From assembly GCA_964017045.1 (NCBI GenBank), contig OZ024794.1, forward strand, positions 4,791,501 to 4,855,500: a stretch of 64,000 bases of DNA, in the 5' to 3' direction. The notes below the pieces were generated by a model. That model had not been told where the DNA came from and searched no databases. It saw nothing but the letters and a program-made list of their open reading frames with translations. Position numbers and translations under genes: made by a program. Numbering within the stretch: position 1 is the stretch's first letter; each line of letters opens with the position of its first letter. Of the stretch, positions 11,098 to 22,920 are shown piece by piece. This DNA is from Omphiscola glabra. Taxonomy: Eukaryota > Mollusca > Gastropoda > Lymnaeidae.

Positions 11098-12175
11098 TCA
11101 AAAAAAAGCGCAAAAAAAGCGGGTGAGGGTGGCATATTCCAAATTGAAGGAGAAATGGTAAGCAAAAATTTGAAAAGTGTCTCTGTGTGTTTTGAAGTCT
11201 GCAAACCTGTGATCAAATTCTTCCTGTAGCTTTGCAATGTCATCAGTATACCTACTACTGAATGGTGTGCCCGAGTCCATGGTATCAGTATACTTACTGC
11301 TGAATGGTGTGCCCGAGTCCATGGCATCAGTATACCTACTACTGAATGGTGTGTCCGAGTCCATGGCATCAGTATACCTACTACTGAATGGTGTGCCCGA
11401 GTCCATGACATCAGTATATCTACTACTGAATGGTGTGCCCGAGTCCATGACATCAGTATACCTACTACTGAATGGTGTGTCCGAGTCCATGAAATCAGTA
11501 TACCTACTACTGAATGGTGTGCCCGAGTCATTGACATCAGTATACCTACTACTGAATGGTGTGCCCGAGTCCATGACATCAGTATACCTACTACTGAATG
11601 GTGTGTCCGAGTCCATGACATCAGTATACCTACTACTGAATGGTGTGTCCGAGTCCATGACATCAGTATACCTACTACTGAATGGTGTGCCCGAGTCCAT
11701 GACATCAGTATACCTAATACTGAATGGTGTGTCCGAGTCCATGACATCAGTATACCTACTACTGAATGGTGTGCCCGAGTCCATGACATCAGTATACCTA
11801 CTACTGAATGGTGTGCCCGAGTCCATGACATCAGTATACCTACTACTGAATGGTGTGTCCGAGTCCATGACATCAGTATACCTACTACTGAATGGTGTGC
11901 CCGAGTCCATGACATCAGTATACCTACTACTGAATGGTGTGCCCGAGTCCATGAGTGCTTTGCATGTTGGGAAATAGCAGAGGCAGGGGTTTCTCTGAGA
12001 ACCATACAAGTTTTGTGCAGAATGCCCTGACATTGCCATAGGCAACACTGACAACCTGCCCCCGGTCTTGTAACTTCTTGTTGAGTACATTCAGCTCCTG
12101 TGTAATGTCAACACGAAAAGACAAGTCCATGAGACATGTGGGATCACTAGGTGCAACCACCCCATTCTTCTCCAT
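11098..12175 (-). pseudogene. hAT-superfamily transposase relic interrupted by a minisatellite
   Basis: Two pieces on the minus strand resemble the hAT transposases domesticated or copied in GTF2IRD2/ZBED-like genes. The upstream piece (about 11970-12175) reads LNVLNKKLQDRGQVVSVAYG followed by NVRAFCTKLVWF and LFPNMQ. The downstream piece (about 11098-11237) reads DDIAKLQEEFDHRFADFK then THRDTFQIFA and a divergent tail. In the family these two segments are nearly adjacent; here a 42-bp minisatellite lies between them. The pieces are in different frames, so there is a frameshift at or next to the array, and both the zinc-finger N-terminus and the catalytic C-terminal part are missing. Family assignment is by recalled motif similarity. 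It is a dead copy. Confidence 0.68.
11242..11955. repeat. 42-bp minisatellite, 17 copies, inside the hAT relic
   Basis: Seventeen 42-bp units begin ATCAGTATACCTACTACTGA and end with a CCGAGTCCATGAC-type segment. On the minus strand each unit reads as a 14-residue peptide of the SGTPFSSRYTDVMD type. The copy nearest the transposase C-terminal piece reads SSRYTDDIAKLQEEF, so the unit passes directly into recognisable transposase sequence. The length is divisible by 3, which keeps long frames open on both strands. Confidence 0.95.
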
Positions 12176-12451
12176 GAAGACTTTGAAGTCTAAAACGTGT
12201 TCAAACAGTAGGCAGGTGCAGGCAATCTTTATATATTAGTATTATTGATGCGAAAGGTGATGCTATTGTAGGGAGAATAAATTTTGTTGTTTTTTTATCG
12301 TAGAAAAGGCCTTTATGACTAACCCTATTTTGAAAGTGACCAAGCTGACAGGCTTGGAATTTCCCTCACTCGTAAACACTAGCGGCAATTTTAATAGGGA
12401 TCCTTTGATACTGTGTCAGATTGCTACGATTTACACAATTATGATGGTGCA

Positions 12452-13552
12452 TTCAGGGCCGTCTTTACAGCAGCGGAGGCCCTGGGCACAGTAATCCACT
12501 GAGGCTCGTAACCCTCTATATACTCAGGGCCGTGCTAAGGAGGGAGCGAGAGGGCCAATCACTCCTGTCAACAATATAATGGGGCGGAAAATTCGTTTCA
12601 TAGTGAATTAAACGATAAAATCCCATGTACTTCACATAGACAGGGGCGACAAAATCGTCTTAATACTGCGCCCTGGGCGCCGCTCTTCCTGGGAACGGCT
12701 GTCTATAGCCTAATATTCAAGTAATATTATGAACAGCATTATGACCTACTTTGGCCAATACGTTTTTTATGACCTACTTTGGCCAATACGTTTTTATGAC
12801 CTACTTTGGCCAATACGTTTTTTATGACCTACTTTGGCCAATACGTTTTTTATGACCTACTTTGGCCAATACGTTTTTTATGACCTACTTTGGCCAATAC
12901 GTTTTTTATGACCTACTTTGGCCAATACGTTTTTTATGACCTACTTTGGCCTATACGTTTTGACCAGTTTCTTTCAGGTAATTTTTCCCAAGGGAGGGGG
13001 TTAGTATTTCAGGCGTTCGGGGGAGAGATTCAGGGCAACTATTACCATCGAAATTATGAATTTTGATGCCCGTGGGCATCTGACTCTGTTTTCGTCGCCG
13101 CCGTGTTTCCACGGCACTGCTTTTCTGCACTAGTTTTCACTTCCGAGTAGGTAGCAGGGGCGTAGCAAGTGTTAATACCATCCGTGACTAACACCTTACT
13201 CTAATATGATTGTAAACACAAATTCTTACTATATTTTTTTTCGATTCATATCTAGTAGAAGTAAAACTTTTTGACGAGAGTTATTCTCCTTTAGAAGTAT
13301 CGAACTTGCATTTCGCATTTATAATATTAAAATATTGAATGTTGCGATAAAATAGTGGGTTAGAATTGGAAAAGTGCTCTCCACTGACCTTTAAATCAAA
13401 TTAAATTTTCAAAATCTTTCAATATTCTTTAACACTATGTGATGCATATTGCCTCTAAAATACTGAGTCTCCTAGAAGCGTGAGGCCCCTTATAGAAGCG
13501 CGAGGCCCTGGGCCAGTGCCTAGTAGCACCATGTCTTAAGACGGCACTGTAT
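12452..13552. mobile_element. probable hAT-type non-autonomous element, about 1.1 kb
   Basis: The left end reads CAGGGCCGTCTTTA and the right end TTAAGACGGCACTG, near-perfect terminal inverted repeats of the CAGNGCCGTCTTAA type. Subterminal GGCCCTGGGC motifs are also inverted. Flanking octamers GGTGCATT and TATTCATT match at 5 of 8 positions, a possible decayed target duplication. A second CAGGGCCGTGCTAAGG start at 12528 suggests a nested related copy. No transposase frame is present. Confidence 0.55.
12740..12962. repeat. 27-28 bp minisatellite, 8 copies
   Basis: Units begin ATGACCTACTTTGGCCAATA and end in a run of T whose length (5 or 6) explains the 27/28-bp variation. The array lies inside the 12452-13552 element. 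Confidence 0.93.
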
Positions 13553-13842
13553 TCATTACCCACTAACTGACTTTTTAAACTTTTCTCAAAACCACACTTT
13601 GGCCATGTTTGTCTCATAAAATTCTATAAAATAAACTGGGTTTTACCTTCCATTATAATCAACGTCCAAATACTCCAAACCTATGCAAACATAATAAAAA
13701 TCAGAATTAGACTAGTCGGCGAGATTCGACTGAAACCGTCGCGGAGGGTCACACTATAAAAACCGGTATGAGAATGGGGAAAACGCGCGGGTCGCATTAA
13801 CACTAAACTTTGCTGTCAGGTAGCGGGCCGCAAAATATCGTC

Positions 13843-13950
13843 TTTCCAAGAGAAAGACAAACAACCGGTACTCTCCAAGAGTATGACAGACAACCGATAC
13901 TCTCCAAGAGTATGACAGACAACCGGTACTCTCCAAGAGTATGACAAACA
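13843..13950. repeat. 29-bp tandem repeat, about 3.5 copies
   Basis: Units read CTCCAAGAGTATGACAGACA followed by ACCGGTA or ACCGATA. No gene is seen around it. Confidence 0.88.
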
Positions 13951-14038
13951 TGGGACGTTTTGGACAGTTATCATCACCTTTATTAAGGCAAAAAGCTAAA
14001 TTCTGTTGTAGATCTCATCGTTCATTGTTTTTTTAATT

Positions 14039-14612
14039 GTATCATCTATTGGTGTTGATCTTATCATCTATTGGTGTTATTCTTATCATCTATTGGTGTT
14101 GATCTTATCATCTATTGGTGTTGATCTTATCATCTATTGGTGTTGATCTTATCATCTATTGGTGTTGATCTTATCATCCATTGGTGTTGATCTTATCATC
14201 TATTAGTGTTGATCTTATCATCTATTGGTGTTGATCTTATCATATATTGGTGTTGATCTTATCATCTATTGTTGTTAATCGTATCATCTATTGGTGTTGA
14301 TCTTATCATCTATTGGTGTTGATCTTATCATCTATTGGTGTTGATCTTATCATCTATTGGTGTTGATCTTATCATCTATTGGTTTTGATCTTATCATATA
14401 TTGGTGTTGATCCTATCATCTATTGGTGTTGATCTTATCATCTATTGTTGTTAATCTTATCATCTATTGTTGTTGATCTTATCATCTATTGGTGTTGATC
14501 TTATCATCTATTGGTGTTGATCTTATCATCTATTGGTGTTAATCTTATCATCTATTGGTGTTAATCTTATCATCTATTGGTGTTAATCATGTTATCTATT
14601 GGTGTTGATCCA
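14039..14612. repeat. 22-bp minisatellite, about 26 copies
   Basis: Unit TTATCATCTATTGGTGTTGA plus TC, with scattered substitutions. On its right side it abuts, and on the minus strand continues, the open frame of a reverse-transcriptase fragment. Confidence 0.95.
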
Positions 14613-14786
14613 ATCAATTGTTAATGACAGTGAGAGGGTGTTGCCTAAATATGTGAGCTTTCCTAGTGCTTGCAGATTCTGTCCTTTCACTGAAATGTTC
14701 GGTGTTTTTGTGCCAAGTGTTCCCAGAGCTGGCTGGTAGAAGGTCTCTGTAGTTTTTGGGCATGTGTATTGATGAGATATTAACAT
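14592..14786 (-). pseudogene. non-LTR retrotransposon reverse transcriptase fragment
   Basis: The minus-strand frame reads TTETFYQPALGT, then NISVKGQNLQ and KLTYLGNTLS. This is the block after the catalytic site in many LINE reverse transcriptases (K-T-E-x-x-x-Q-P-A, then V-x-x-F-x-Y-L-G-S). Only about 50 residues are recognisable; no FADD box or endonuclease survives. Clade cannot be decided. The frame ends in the 22-bp array. Confidence 0.55.
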
Positions 14787-15079
14787 AATATTGGTGCTTA
14801 AAATCTAAATTATGAGTCCAACATCCATTTGGAGGTTAAATGATGCAGCAGGGCCTCGGATGTGGTGCTCTCCCTGATTGTGCCGGTGCCACAAAACGAG
14901 TAGCGTTTAGAAAATGTGTTGCTGGATTTGATAAAATGCCAGACCTCGAGACGTTGGGCGAAAACAAATTCAGACTGCTCACCACAAATCACATAACATT
15001 ACAAATTATTTTTGAAAAACTTCTTTTTTTAATTAAGTTATATCGTCTGCATTGCTTATTTGTTAATGAGATCCCATGA

Positions 15080-15550
15080 GCCATGTAATCATATTGACTA
15101 GTACAAAAGCCCGACACATTCAACGTCCTGGCCATGTGACGTCACAAGAGGGGGTGGGGTGGACTTATTTCAAGTCAAAATGAAAAGAAAAATGCTGTCA
15201 CATAAATCACATTTTGCAGTCATAAAATTCCTACTCTGATTTCATACAAAGCAGGTTCTTTACGATACCGATATATTCTAGACACGATTACATACAGCTC
15301 TCCGATCTCCTTATCTAAATATTTCTATTACACCTTACCGATAGTCAATGTGTTCATGAACTTTATTGCTCAATGAAAGGAAAAATTCGTCTGTCAAGAC
15401 TTGTTGACATAATGCCCTTCCACATAACTACAGGTAAAAGGAGGTGGGGTGGCGGTCATATCATTTGTTACTACACGCGCAGAGGGACAAAGATCCTTGT
15501 GTTAACTTGTAATGGCGAACATGGTTCTTTGTGTGCATAACAGTCGGTAG
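15080..15550. other. no gene recognised
   Basis: AT-rich sequence with a short GGGGTGGGGTGG tract near 15150. No element assigned. Confidence 0.35.
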
Positions 15551-15551
15551 C

Positions 15552-15690
15552 TAGGCCTCTAGTTGGGGTTTGTGTCTAGTGTACATGTAGAAGTATAAGT
15601 AAGTAGGCCTCTAGTTGGGGTTTGTGTCTAGTGTACATGTAGAAGTATAACTAGGCCTCTAGTTGGGGTTTGTGTGTAGAAAGAACAGGA
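15552..15690. repeat. about 52-bp tandem repeat, 2.5-3 copies
   Basis: Units begin TAGGCCTCTAGTTGGGGTTT and contain GTGTACATGTAGAAGTATAA. Unit length varies slightly. No gene nearby. Confidence 0.85.
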
Positions 15691-16030
15691 AGGTAGAAAT
15701 ATAAGTAACTACAGCAGTTTTGGGATAAAGAACAGTGGCGAATTAAAGGGTGGGGCTGCTGGGTATGAGTAAGGGTGAGATTGGCTTTGCTATTGGGCCC
15801 CGTGATCAGCTATCACAAGAATTCTAACTTGGCCAGCCCTCCCACCCGCTTTTTTATTACATCCATATGCCCCGCCCCATCATAAAACTCTATTAAAAAT
15901 GTTAATATAAGACTATGGATTATGGATGAAATAGTGGTGAAATCGAATGCAATTTTAATTAAAATATTACAAGTATAATGATATAGAATAAATGTAGGTT
16001 TAAAACGACTAGTTATTTGTTTTAAGATTC

Positions 16031-16197
16031 AGCAGCAGGACGATTTCAAAAAATTCTGAGAGCCAAATTTCTTCTCAAGAACCTGTAAAGAACCATATCT
16101 TTCGGAGTCAAAACCGATTTGTGGCCGACTGGCCGAGCTGTACTCAGGTCGCTAAAGAGCCTCATGAGGCTCGCGAGCCGCGATTTGCCGACCACTG
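16031..16197 (-). mobile_element. partial hAT-type repeat with CAGTGGTCGGCAAA terminus
   Basis: On the minus strand it begins CAGTGGTCGGCAAATCGCGG, then GCTCGCGAGCC and a later TTTGGCTCTC block, as in a widespread hAT non-autonomous family known from vertebrates. I do not find the opposite terminus, so this looks like one end only. Recalled similarity, not a search. Confidence 0.45.
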
Positions 16198-16480
16198 AAC
16201 TAGAACATAGAAAAACATGTACCACTCTACAGCAACATATCTGGTAGAAGAATAGGACACCAATTTTAGCAAATTTAATCTTTGTTAATTTAAAAGTTGA
16301 AATTATTTGTAAAAATAAATTATTGAGCTCCAAGCTGTTGGAAATAAATTGTACGACCCCCCCCCCCCCCGCTCCAGAGCTGCGAATCCCTGGTCTGACA
16401 GAATATTAAGTTGGGAATTTCCCCTAGATGAGCCATTATTAATTTATTACGTGACATTGTGGTATTCTCTTGTCCTGGTA

Positions 16481-16665
16481 GTATGTCATAGTAAATGACC
16501 ATTTGAAGCCCATAACATAATTAACAGAGTTTTATGACATTATTGTCGGCAATGAAGGGCCCATTAAGTATTAGTATGTCATAGTAAATGACCATATGCA
16601 CCCCATAACACAATTAACAGTATTATGACATAGGCCTAAATGTTGGGAATAAAGGACCCAACCCA
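16481..16665. repeat. 96-bp direct duplication
   Basis: Two copies of a segment beginning TAGTATGTCATAGTAAATGA at about 16480 and 16576, each continuing CCCATAACA-AATTAACAG and TTATGACAT. The copies have diverged modestly. A third TAAGTATGTCA near 16674 may be a remnant. Confidence 0.75.
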
Positions 16666-16669
16666 ATAT

Positions 16670-18379
16670 CAATAAGTATGTCACATAATATTCAACTCCG
16701 AGTTCATCCATTCCTTTTCATTAACTTTTAACTAATTCTTTATAACTAATTGACTGAGGTCAAAAACATCTTCTTAATGTGTCTAATTGGGATTGGATGC
16801 AGCAAGTCAAAATGTGTGAGTTATTCTATTTAAAAGAATAGGGTCAAATGAACAAGTGACAAGGACTAGGGGAAGCCATCACATAGTTGAGGCTAGTCGA
16901 AAAGAGAGTAGTCGAGAGTAGAACGGTCGATTTTCCGAAATATTTTGGGCCGGTTTTTTTTAGGATAACTATTTGTTCAGATAACCGAACACTTCCTATG
17001 AAATGTTGCTTTAAAAATGTGAGTGCTTAGAATAGAATGTAATCTTACGGCAACTTACGGTATGGAGTTATACTTACTTATACACGTAAAGAAGAGTGAA
17101 AAGTTAAGCTACTTTATTGCACGGTGTAAAACACAGTGTATTACACAGAGCGTATAACAATAAGAGTGTATAATACAGGTTAATAAAATTAATCATGAAA
17201 AGTAATATTAATTTTTTTATTTTAAACAATTAAATTTTGAGCCACCATCCAAATAAACAACAATCCCAATTTTTAAATAACGCACTGGACTGACTGTCAA
17301 TAATTTAATAGACTGATTCGTGTATGTTCATATAAAAGTAGCATAAGTATGTAAAATGTAAATAAACAAATCAAAATGAACAGAGAGACTCACATTTTAT
17401 ATGGCCAGCAACTCACGAACACAACTCGCTCCCACTTCCTGTGACACTAAATTCACTGATGAGAACAGCTGATGTTCAATGGTGGATGGGAACCACAACA
17501 CAATCCAATGTTTATAGTTTTGTCATTGTTCCACCGCCAATGTTTTCCGCTGACAAAACATACATCATACACGACTTCAACAGTAAAATAGCAGCATCCA
17601 CATAGTCAGAGGTTCGAATATTAACAGTAACAGACTGTGTTCGAGACAAGAGATCACTATTATATTATAGTATTATTGGTTTGATTATTAGTTGACAACA
17701 GTCACACTGTGCCACAGACTAAATTATTGTCACAACAAAGAGTATTCTATATTTTCCTGTTGTGATAAGAAGTGAGACAAGCACGTGACGTAAAAACTCA
17801 GGTATTCCCCAAACCAGCACAAGCATTAAACTGTTTTGAAATCGGCCAATTTATGGTTATAAACGATCCAGCACATGTGGCAGTGCCTCACTGCGATGTG
17901 CCCTAACCTAGTTACCGAACCACAGTGAAATCCACGGCGACAGCACGTTATGCGTTCTTCAACTATTAGCCATGAGACGATTGCCTACTCGTAGTGGGCG
18001 AAGCTGTGTTGGTGATCCCCGATGTAAACACAGGGAAATATTAGGTGCGGGGGATTTAGTGGGAGTTTGGGCCGAAGACTACCTGTGATGCATATTTGAA
18101 AATCTGTAGAGCCATTGGTTGGTTTGAAGAATGGATTATTTGAAAACGTCACCATACGACGTTAATAATGTATGGCAAAGTGAAGAGATGGGAAATTTCA
18201 GAACGTCGACAACTTGGTACGTACGACATGTACCTTATTAAAAGCTGTTCTTAAATTATTTTTTTTATGATAAATCAAAAAAAGAATTTCCATTGTATAG
18301 ACATGACGTCACCATACTACTACAATCGAACACTTGGGGAATCAAAAAAAAAAAAGGGGGGGGGGGATAATTGATTGTA
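16670..18379. other. about 1.7 kb without recognised gene
   Basis: AT-rich except for 17880-18060, which is more GC- and CpG-rich (for example CCACGGCGACAGCACG). No ORF, tRNA or element assigned. The CpG-rich patch could be the edge of an unrecognised element or promoter, but nothing coding follows it. Confidence 0.35.
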
Positions 18380-19066
18380 GGAAAAAAATGTCACAGGGAA
18401 AAAAAGTCACAGGAAAAAAGTCAAAAGAAAAAAAGTCTCAGGAAAAAAAGTCACAAAATATGTTTCATATAAACTCCTAATTTTCAGTGTTTATCATATA
18501 TATATATCATATATATACATGTATACAGGTGAAAATGTGTGGGTTTGTGGCTTTGTTCAACTGGGAACATGATTACAACGAGGAAGAGTACCCTAAAGAT
18601 GAATGATTAAACAGGAACCCACCGGTAACACGATCCCATCAAGTGACGGGATCAAATTGGGATCCTACGGCAAACGGGATCCCATAGGAGAAGAGGATCC
18701 TACCGAGAAATGGGATCCAAAAGGGTCCCAATGGGGTCGAGATTCCAAAGGGGTTGGTATCCAAATGAGATCCTTTTTGCGAAAGGGATCCTATTCGGGA
18801 TCCAATTGGGGTCAGGATCCCAATGGGGTCGGAATCTAAATGGGGTCGGTATCACAATGGGGTCAGAATCCCCATTGTGATCCCATTTGGAAACGGGATC
18901 AGTAACTCATTGGGGTCGGGATTACAATGGGATCCCAGTGGGATCGAGATCCCGATGGGATATGGGATCCCATTAGTAAATGGGATCCCACCACTCTTTT
19001 CAGAATTTATTTATGATTTCTGATGGCTGAATGCCTCTGTGACTTTTTTCCTGTGACTTTTTTTCC
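18380..19066. mobile_element. foldback-type element with GGGATCC-rich core
   Basis: The left end has about five tandem AAGTCACAGGAAAAA phrases (18380-18460). The right end (19036-19066) has the same phrase inverted, CTGTGACTTTTTTCCTGTGA, so the ends form multi-copy inverted repeats. Inside lie TATATA runs, the phrase GTGAAAATGTGTGGGT at 18529, and about twenty GGGATCC or GGGGTC motifs at 18600-18990. A related core occurs at 58882-59500. No transposase is encoded. Confidence 0.5.
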
Positions 19067-19385
19067 GCTCACCGGATAATTTCCTAGTTTTATGACTCAT
19101 TAATAGATGACACGCTGGAGGGCAATTTATGGAGAGGGACAGATTACATATGGCGCCAGCGGCAATTACTAAAATTACGGCCTAGCAAGCCTGAGAAACC
19201 CATTCTTATTTAAGATTTGGAAGACCAGGGTGTCTAACTTTGTGACGATTCATTTTATTTGAGGGAAAAGGGGGCGTGGGATCAAATAGCCAGACGTAAT
19301 TTATGGATTTGCACAGGGGCAAAATTTAATTAGAATTAGAGTAACTAACTTGATGTGGCCATTAAAAAACAAAACAAAGCTAAAT

Positions 19386-20010
19386 GCCGTATTTTCCTGC
19401 GTATACGACGGCTGGGCGTATAACACGACGGCTGGGCGTATAACACGACGACTGGGCGTATAACACGACGCCCTAATTTTCCTGGTAATATATAAGGTTT
19501 GAGCTTTACTCGCCGTATAGGACAACACATCTTCTAACGCACACCAAATGAAAATTTAAAAAACATCAGATTTGATTTCAATATGGTAATTTTAATTCAA
19601 ATGCTTATGGCATGCAGGTACGTAGCAGGAAAACTGTCACAAGTAAACATAAGGCTTATGACATGCAGATACTTAGCAGGTCAACTGTCAGTTATAAACA
19701 TAAGGATGTTTGTCATCAAACATGTAAACATTAAACAGTGCAAGTGGATTAAACTTTTCCTAATTCACTCTAAAGCTGAAAGAAAGGATACGACAATAAA
19801 CCCATGGGAGCTGCCATGCTGTTTGTTTACTATTATATAAGCTGTCAACCAAACTGGAACTAGGGGGCGCCTGTCCCTGAATTTTCATCACGCCGCATAC
19901 CAGCTTATAAGACGACCCCCCCCCCCCCCCCAGGGCGTATAAGACGACTCCCGACTTCTGAAAAGATTTTCATGGGTTAAAAAGTCGTCTTATACACCGG
20001 AAAATACGGT
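19386..20010. mobile_element. MITE-like element with CCGTATTTTCC termini
   Basis: The left end reads GCCGTATTTTCCTGCGTATA and the right end CGGAAAATACGGT, giving inverted repeats of about 22 bp that extend into GTATAAGACG. No clear target duplication is seen. An internal 20-bp repeat (ACGACGGCTGGGCGTATAAC) occupies 19405-19475, and a run of 16 C lies near 19916. Elements with ends of this type are common in animal genomes; the superfamily is not decided here. Confidence 0.55.
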
Positions 20011-21200
20011 CATATTCTTTAAGTACGATTATTGCCAAGAGAAATTTTGTATACATTCATGGTTGTACGGAATGTTATATTATTTGATTGCTCAGTTTGT
20101 GAGGTGTAACAATGTGCAGAAGCGTTCCTAAGGGGGAAGTACGGGGGCACATGCCCCGCGGCGTCAGACTAGAGGTCTGCGCTAAAATGGGCTTTAGTAG
20201 TATTTAAATAATTTAAAAAATGAGTGTCAGGGTTAAAGGCCGGGCGTGGGAGGGGGGGGGGTTGCGTAAAATGAATCTTGTCACCGGGCGCTTAATGCCC
20301 TAGCTAATAATGTGCTCATACATTTATTATGATAACCAATTATAGCGTTGGAACAATGTGCACATACATTTATTGTGGTGGCTTAAGGTGTGCACATTTA
20401 TGCTAGTGAGTGGTGATGCCTTTGTTTAAGTTGATGTATCGACTATTAAAAACAAAGCAAAAAGACTCTAAAATATCCCAACTGAATGAGATGAATTACT
20501 CCATTACTATGAATTCCTTTCTCAATCACAGAAATAGAATGACAATAGAAGTGAAAGCATTCTTCAAATATTTAAATTTGAACTGTTTAAGTGAAGGCGA
20601 GGTGTGGCCAATGAATTGTCACGTCACTTTAAAGACTTTTTTTTTCTATCTTGTATGTCATTCGGAACTTGTCTGAAGCGCGTGACGAGACAGTTCCTGT
20701 TAAGTAAAGCCTCTACTCCAAATGGTGGATTTTCAAAACCTTCGTCTGTGACCTGACCTTCACAGGTTAACTGTGACGTTTTTGAGGACATAATATGGCC
20801 ATGTAAGGAATTTTCCGTTGTTTTTTTCCTATGCATGTTTTCAAATAAATGCTTCTCGGGTATACTCGTTTTTCGTATCGGAACTATTACGACCCTATAA
20901 GGAAGTTATCGTAAGTTCTTTCATTTCATGGAAAGGGAAACTTATTTCAATTTGAGAAGGGGTTGTTAATCAGGGGTGCTCGCACACCAGAGTGTGCGCG
21001 GGGGGGGGGGGGGGGGGCGTGTCAGGGGTGTGGAAAGACACAGAAAATCGGGTTTATTTTAAATTTTCGTTGAATTATTTTATTGTGAAGGTGCGGGAAA
21101 TATATCTTGAAATCGAGATACGGGTGATGGGAACTGGATGGGAACTGCTTTGGAACCTTTGGAATTGAGAGACATTTCAAAATAAATATTGTGAAGATCT
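20011..21200. other. no gene recognised; long G homopolymer
   Basis: Contains GC-rich repeat-like sequence near 20120-20290 (GGGGGCACATGCCCCGCGGC type), the open but unrecognised frames at 20410-20836, and a run of about 18 G at 21000-21017. Nothing assignable. Confidence 0.35.
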
Positions 21201-21204
21201 TGTA

Positions 21205-21385
21205 ACTACTATGTACGTTCTGGTGTATGTTGTGATCGTTAGCGTCCTGGTGTAAGTTGTGGTCGTTAGCGTCCTGGTGGATGGTGTGATCGTTAGCGTC
21301 CTGGTGTATGTTGTGATCGTTAGCATCCCGGTGTATTGTGATCGTTAGCATCCTAGTGTATATTGTGATCGTTAGCATCCTGATA
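21205..21385. repeat. 27-bp minisatellite, about 6 copies
   Basis: Units read GTTGTGATCGTTAGCGTCCT plus GGTGTAT. In-frame length gives the minus-strand HQDANDHN series, a repeat artefact. Confidence 0.9.
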
Positions 21386-21389
21386 CCGT

Positions 21390-22160
21390 GTAGAACATTT
21401 ATTTAAGCATGCGTATAGATTCGGTGCTAAAGATACAGTAACTGTCGGCTGCTAACTCTGGGGTCACCGTTTGACCTTTGACATGAACATTTTACTGACT
21501 CCAAGAATGAGCAGCCTATCTATGAAAAATGGTGAGCTCAAAATATTGTTGCACAACCAAAACCAGACAGGAAACATGGTTTCGACGTCCGAATTAAGTC
21601 TTACTTTGAAGACTTCAACACGACTTCTGGATACAAACATAACTCCGGTCATTAAGCAGGGTGTGGCAGTTGCGTAACTAGGGTTAGTGCCACCAAGAGC
21701 GCTACAAGCTCTTCTGCCCCGCCCCCTCCCACGAAAAAAAATCTGCTGCTGCCCCCCCCCCCCCGGGCTAATCCCCGACTCTACCTTAAGTCCCAGTTGA
21801 TAAATGTAGGCATAGTCGCACCGCCTGTGACGGATTTAAACGGGACATACATGGGTCACATGACGTAATCTATATTTATCTTTGAGTTTTGTGTTGCCAA
21901 AGTAAACATACTCTCAAAGCAAAGTGTATTAAGGTTTATTCACAGCTAGCTTGTCGCTACCATGTAAATGTCGATCTATTTAAGTCTTAATTGGAGTATT
22001 CCCGTGTTCAGCATTTTTCAACAATTTATCATGGATGAAATCCTAATTGGTAAGCTTTTCTCTTGCATACTGTGGGGTGCTTACTTGATTTTTAAAAAAA
22101 AGTAAATTATTTATACGAAACAGTAGTAGAATTGTACGAATACTTTTTTTAGCATTATAA
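21390..22160. other. no gene assigned
   Basis: Contains hAT-like GC-rich debris at 21665-21790 (GCGTAACTAGGGT, long C run). At 22031 an ATG is followed after 19 nt by a good splice donor (ATTG|GTAAGC), but no matching downstream exon is recognised. Confidence 0.3.
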
Positions 22161-22164
22161 CCTT

Positions 22165-22370
22165 GGGGGAATAATATTAGGATGGTACTCAGTCATGGGA
22201 AATGATGGGACAGTACTCAATCATGGGCAATTGGGGGGGGGGGGGAATTCTCAATCATAGGCAATGATGGGGTGGTCCTCAACAGTGAGCTTAAAGATGG
22301 GTAGCACTCATCCATATGAAATAATGGGGTGGTACTCAACCAGGGGCAATGAAACTGTGTGGTACTAGGT
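22165..22370. repeat. degenerate ~36-bp tandem repeat
   Basis: Irregular copies of a phrase GGTACTCAATCATGGGCAAT with ATGATGGGG, interrupted by a 13-G run near 22231. Confidence 0.75.
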
Positions 22371-22920
22371 CTAAGAATGCATACAATATTAAAACATAAT
22401 TAAAGTATTGTTTAGGATGACAAAACTTAAGGCACCAAATCTCACACGGACTGATAAGACAAGATTAACACGTGGATTGTTTCTGTAAAGTGATAGTAAG
22501 TATTAAATAGTTCCAATAATACAAAATTCTAACAACAATTCTTGCGTTAATCGTGCTATGACACAGTGGCGTGCCTTATGATGAAATTTTGCCCGGAGCG
22601 AACTCCAAAAATTGCGCACCACACCCCCACCCTTTCCCCAAAATATCATTATATTGGTGCTAATAAGTAGTAGAATTTTTAAGTTCCATTTTATGCAACA
22701 ACAGTTTGAATCTTGGAACAAATATCTCCGCTGTAACTGAAAGCCTCTAACAAAAGATTGATATCGATAACATTAGACACCGAAGAAATGGAATAGACAG
22801 AATGCTGTGTTAAGCATACATGGGCAGGGGTGTCACTAGAGTTGACGTCACCCAGGGCGGTAAACTCATGGTGTCACCCCCTCCAGACCTCCTCCTTTGG
22901 TCTGCTTTTTCCGGCGGCAC

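Noticed and set aside
11098..12090. 330-codon minus-strand ORF as an intact repeat protein
   Set aside because: The repeats are a minisatellite within a transposase relic; the N-terminal part is out of frame with the upstream transposase segment, and both catalytic and DNA-binding parts are missing.
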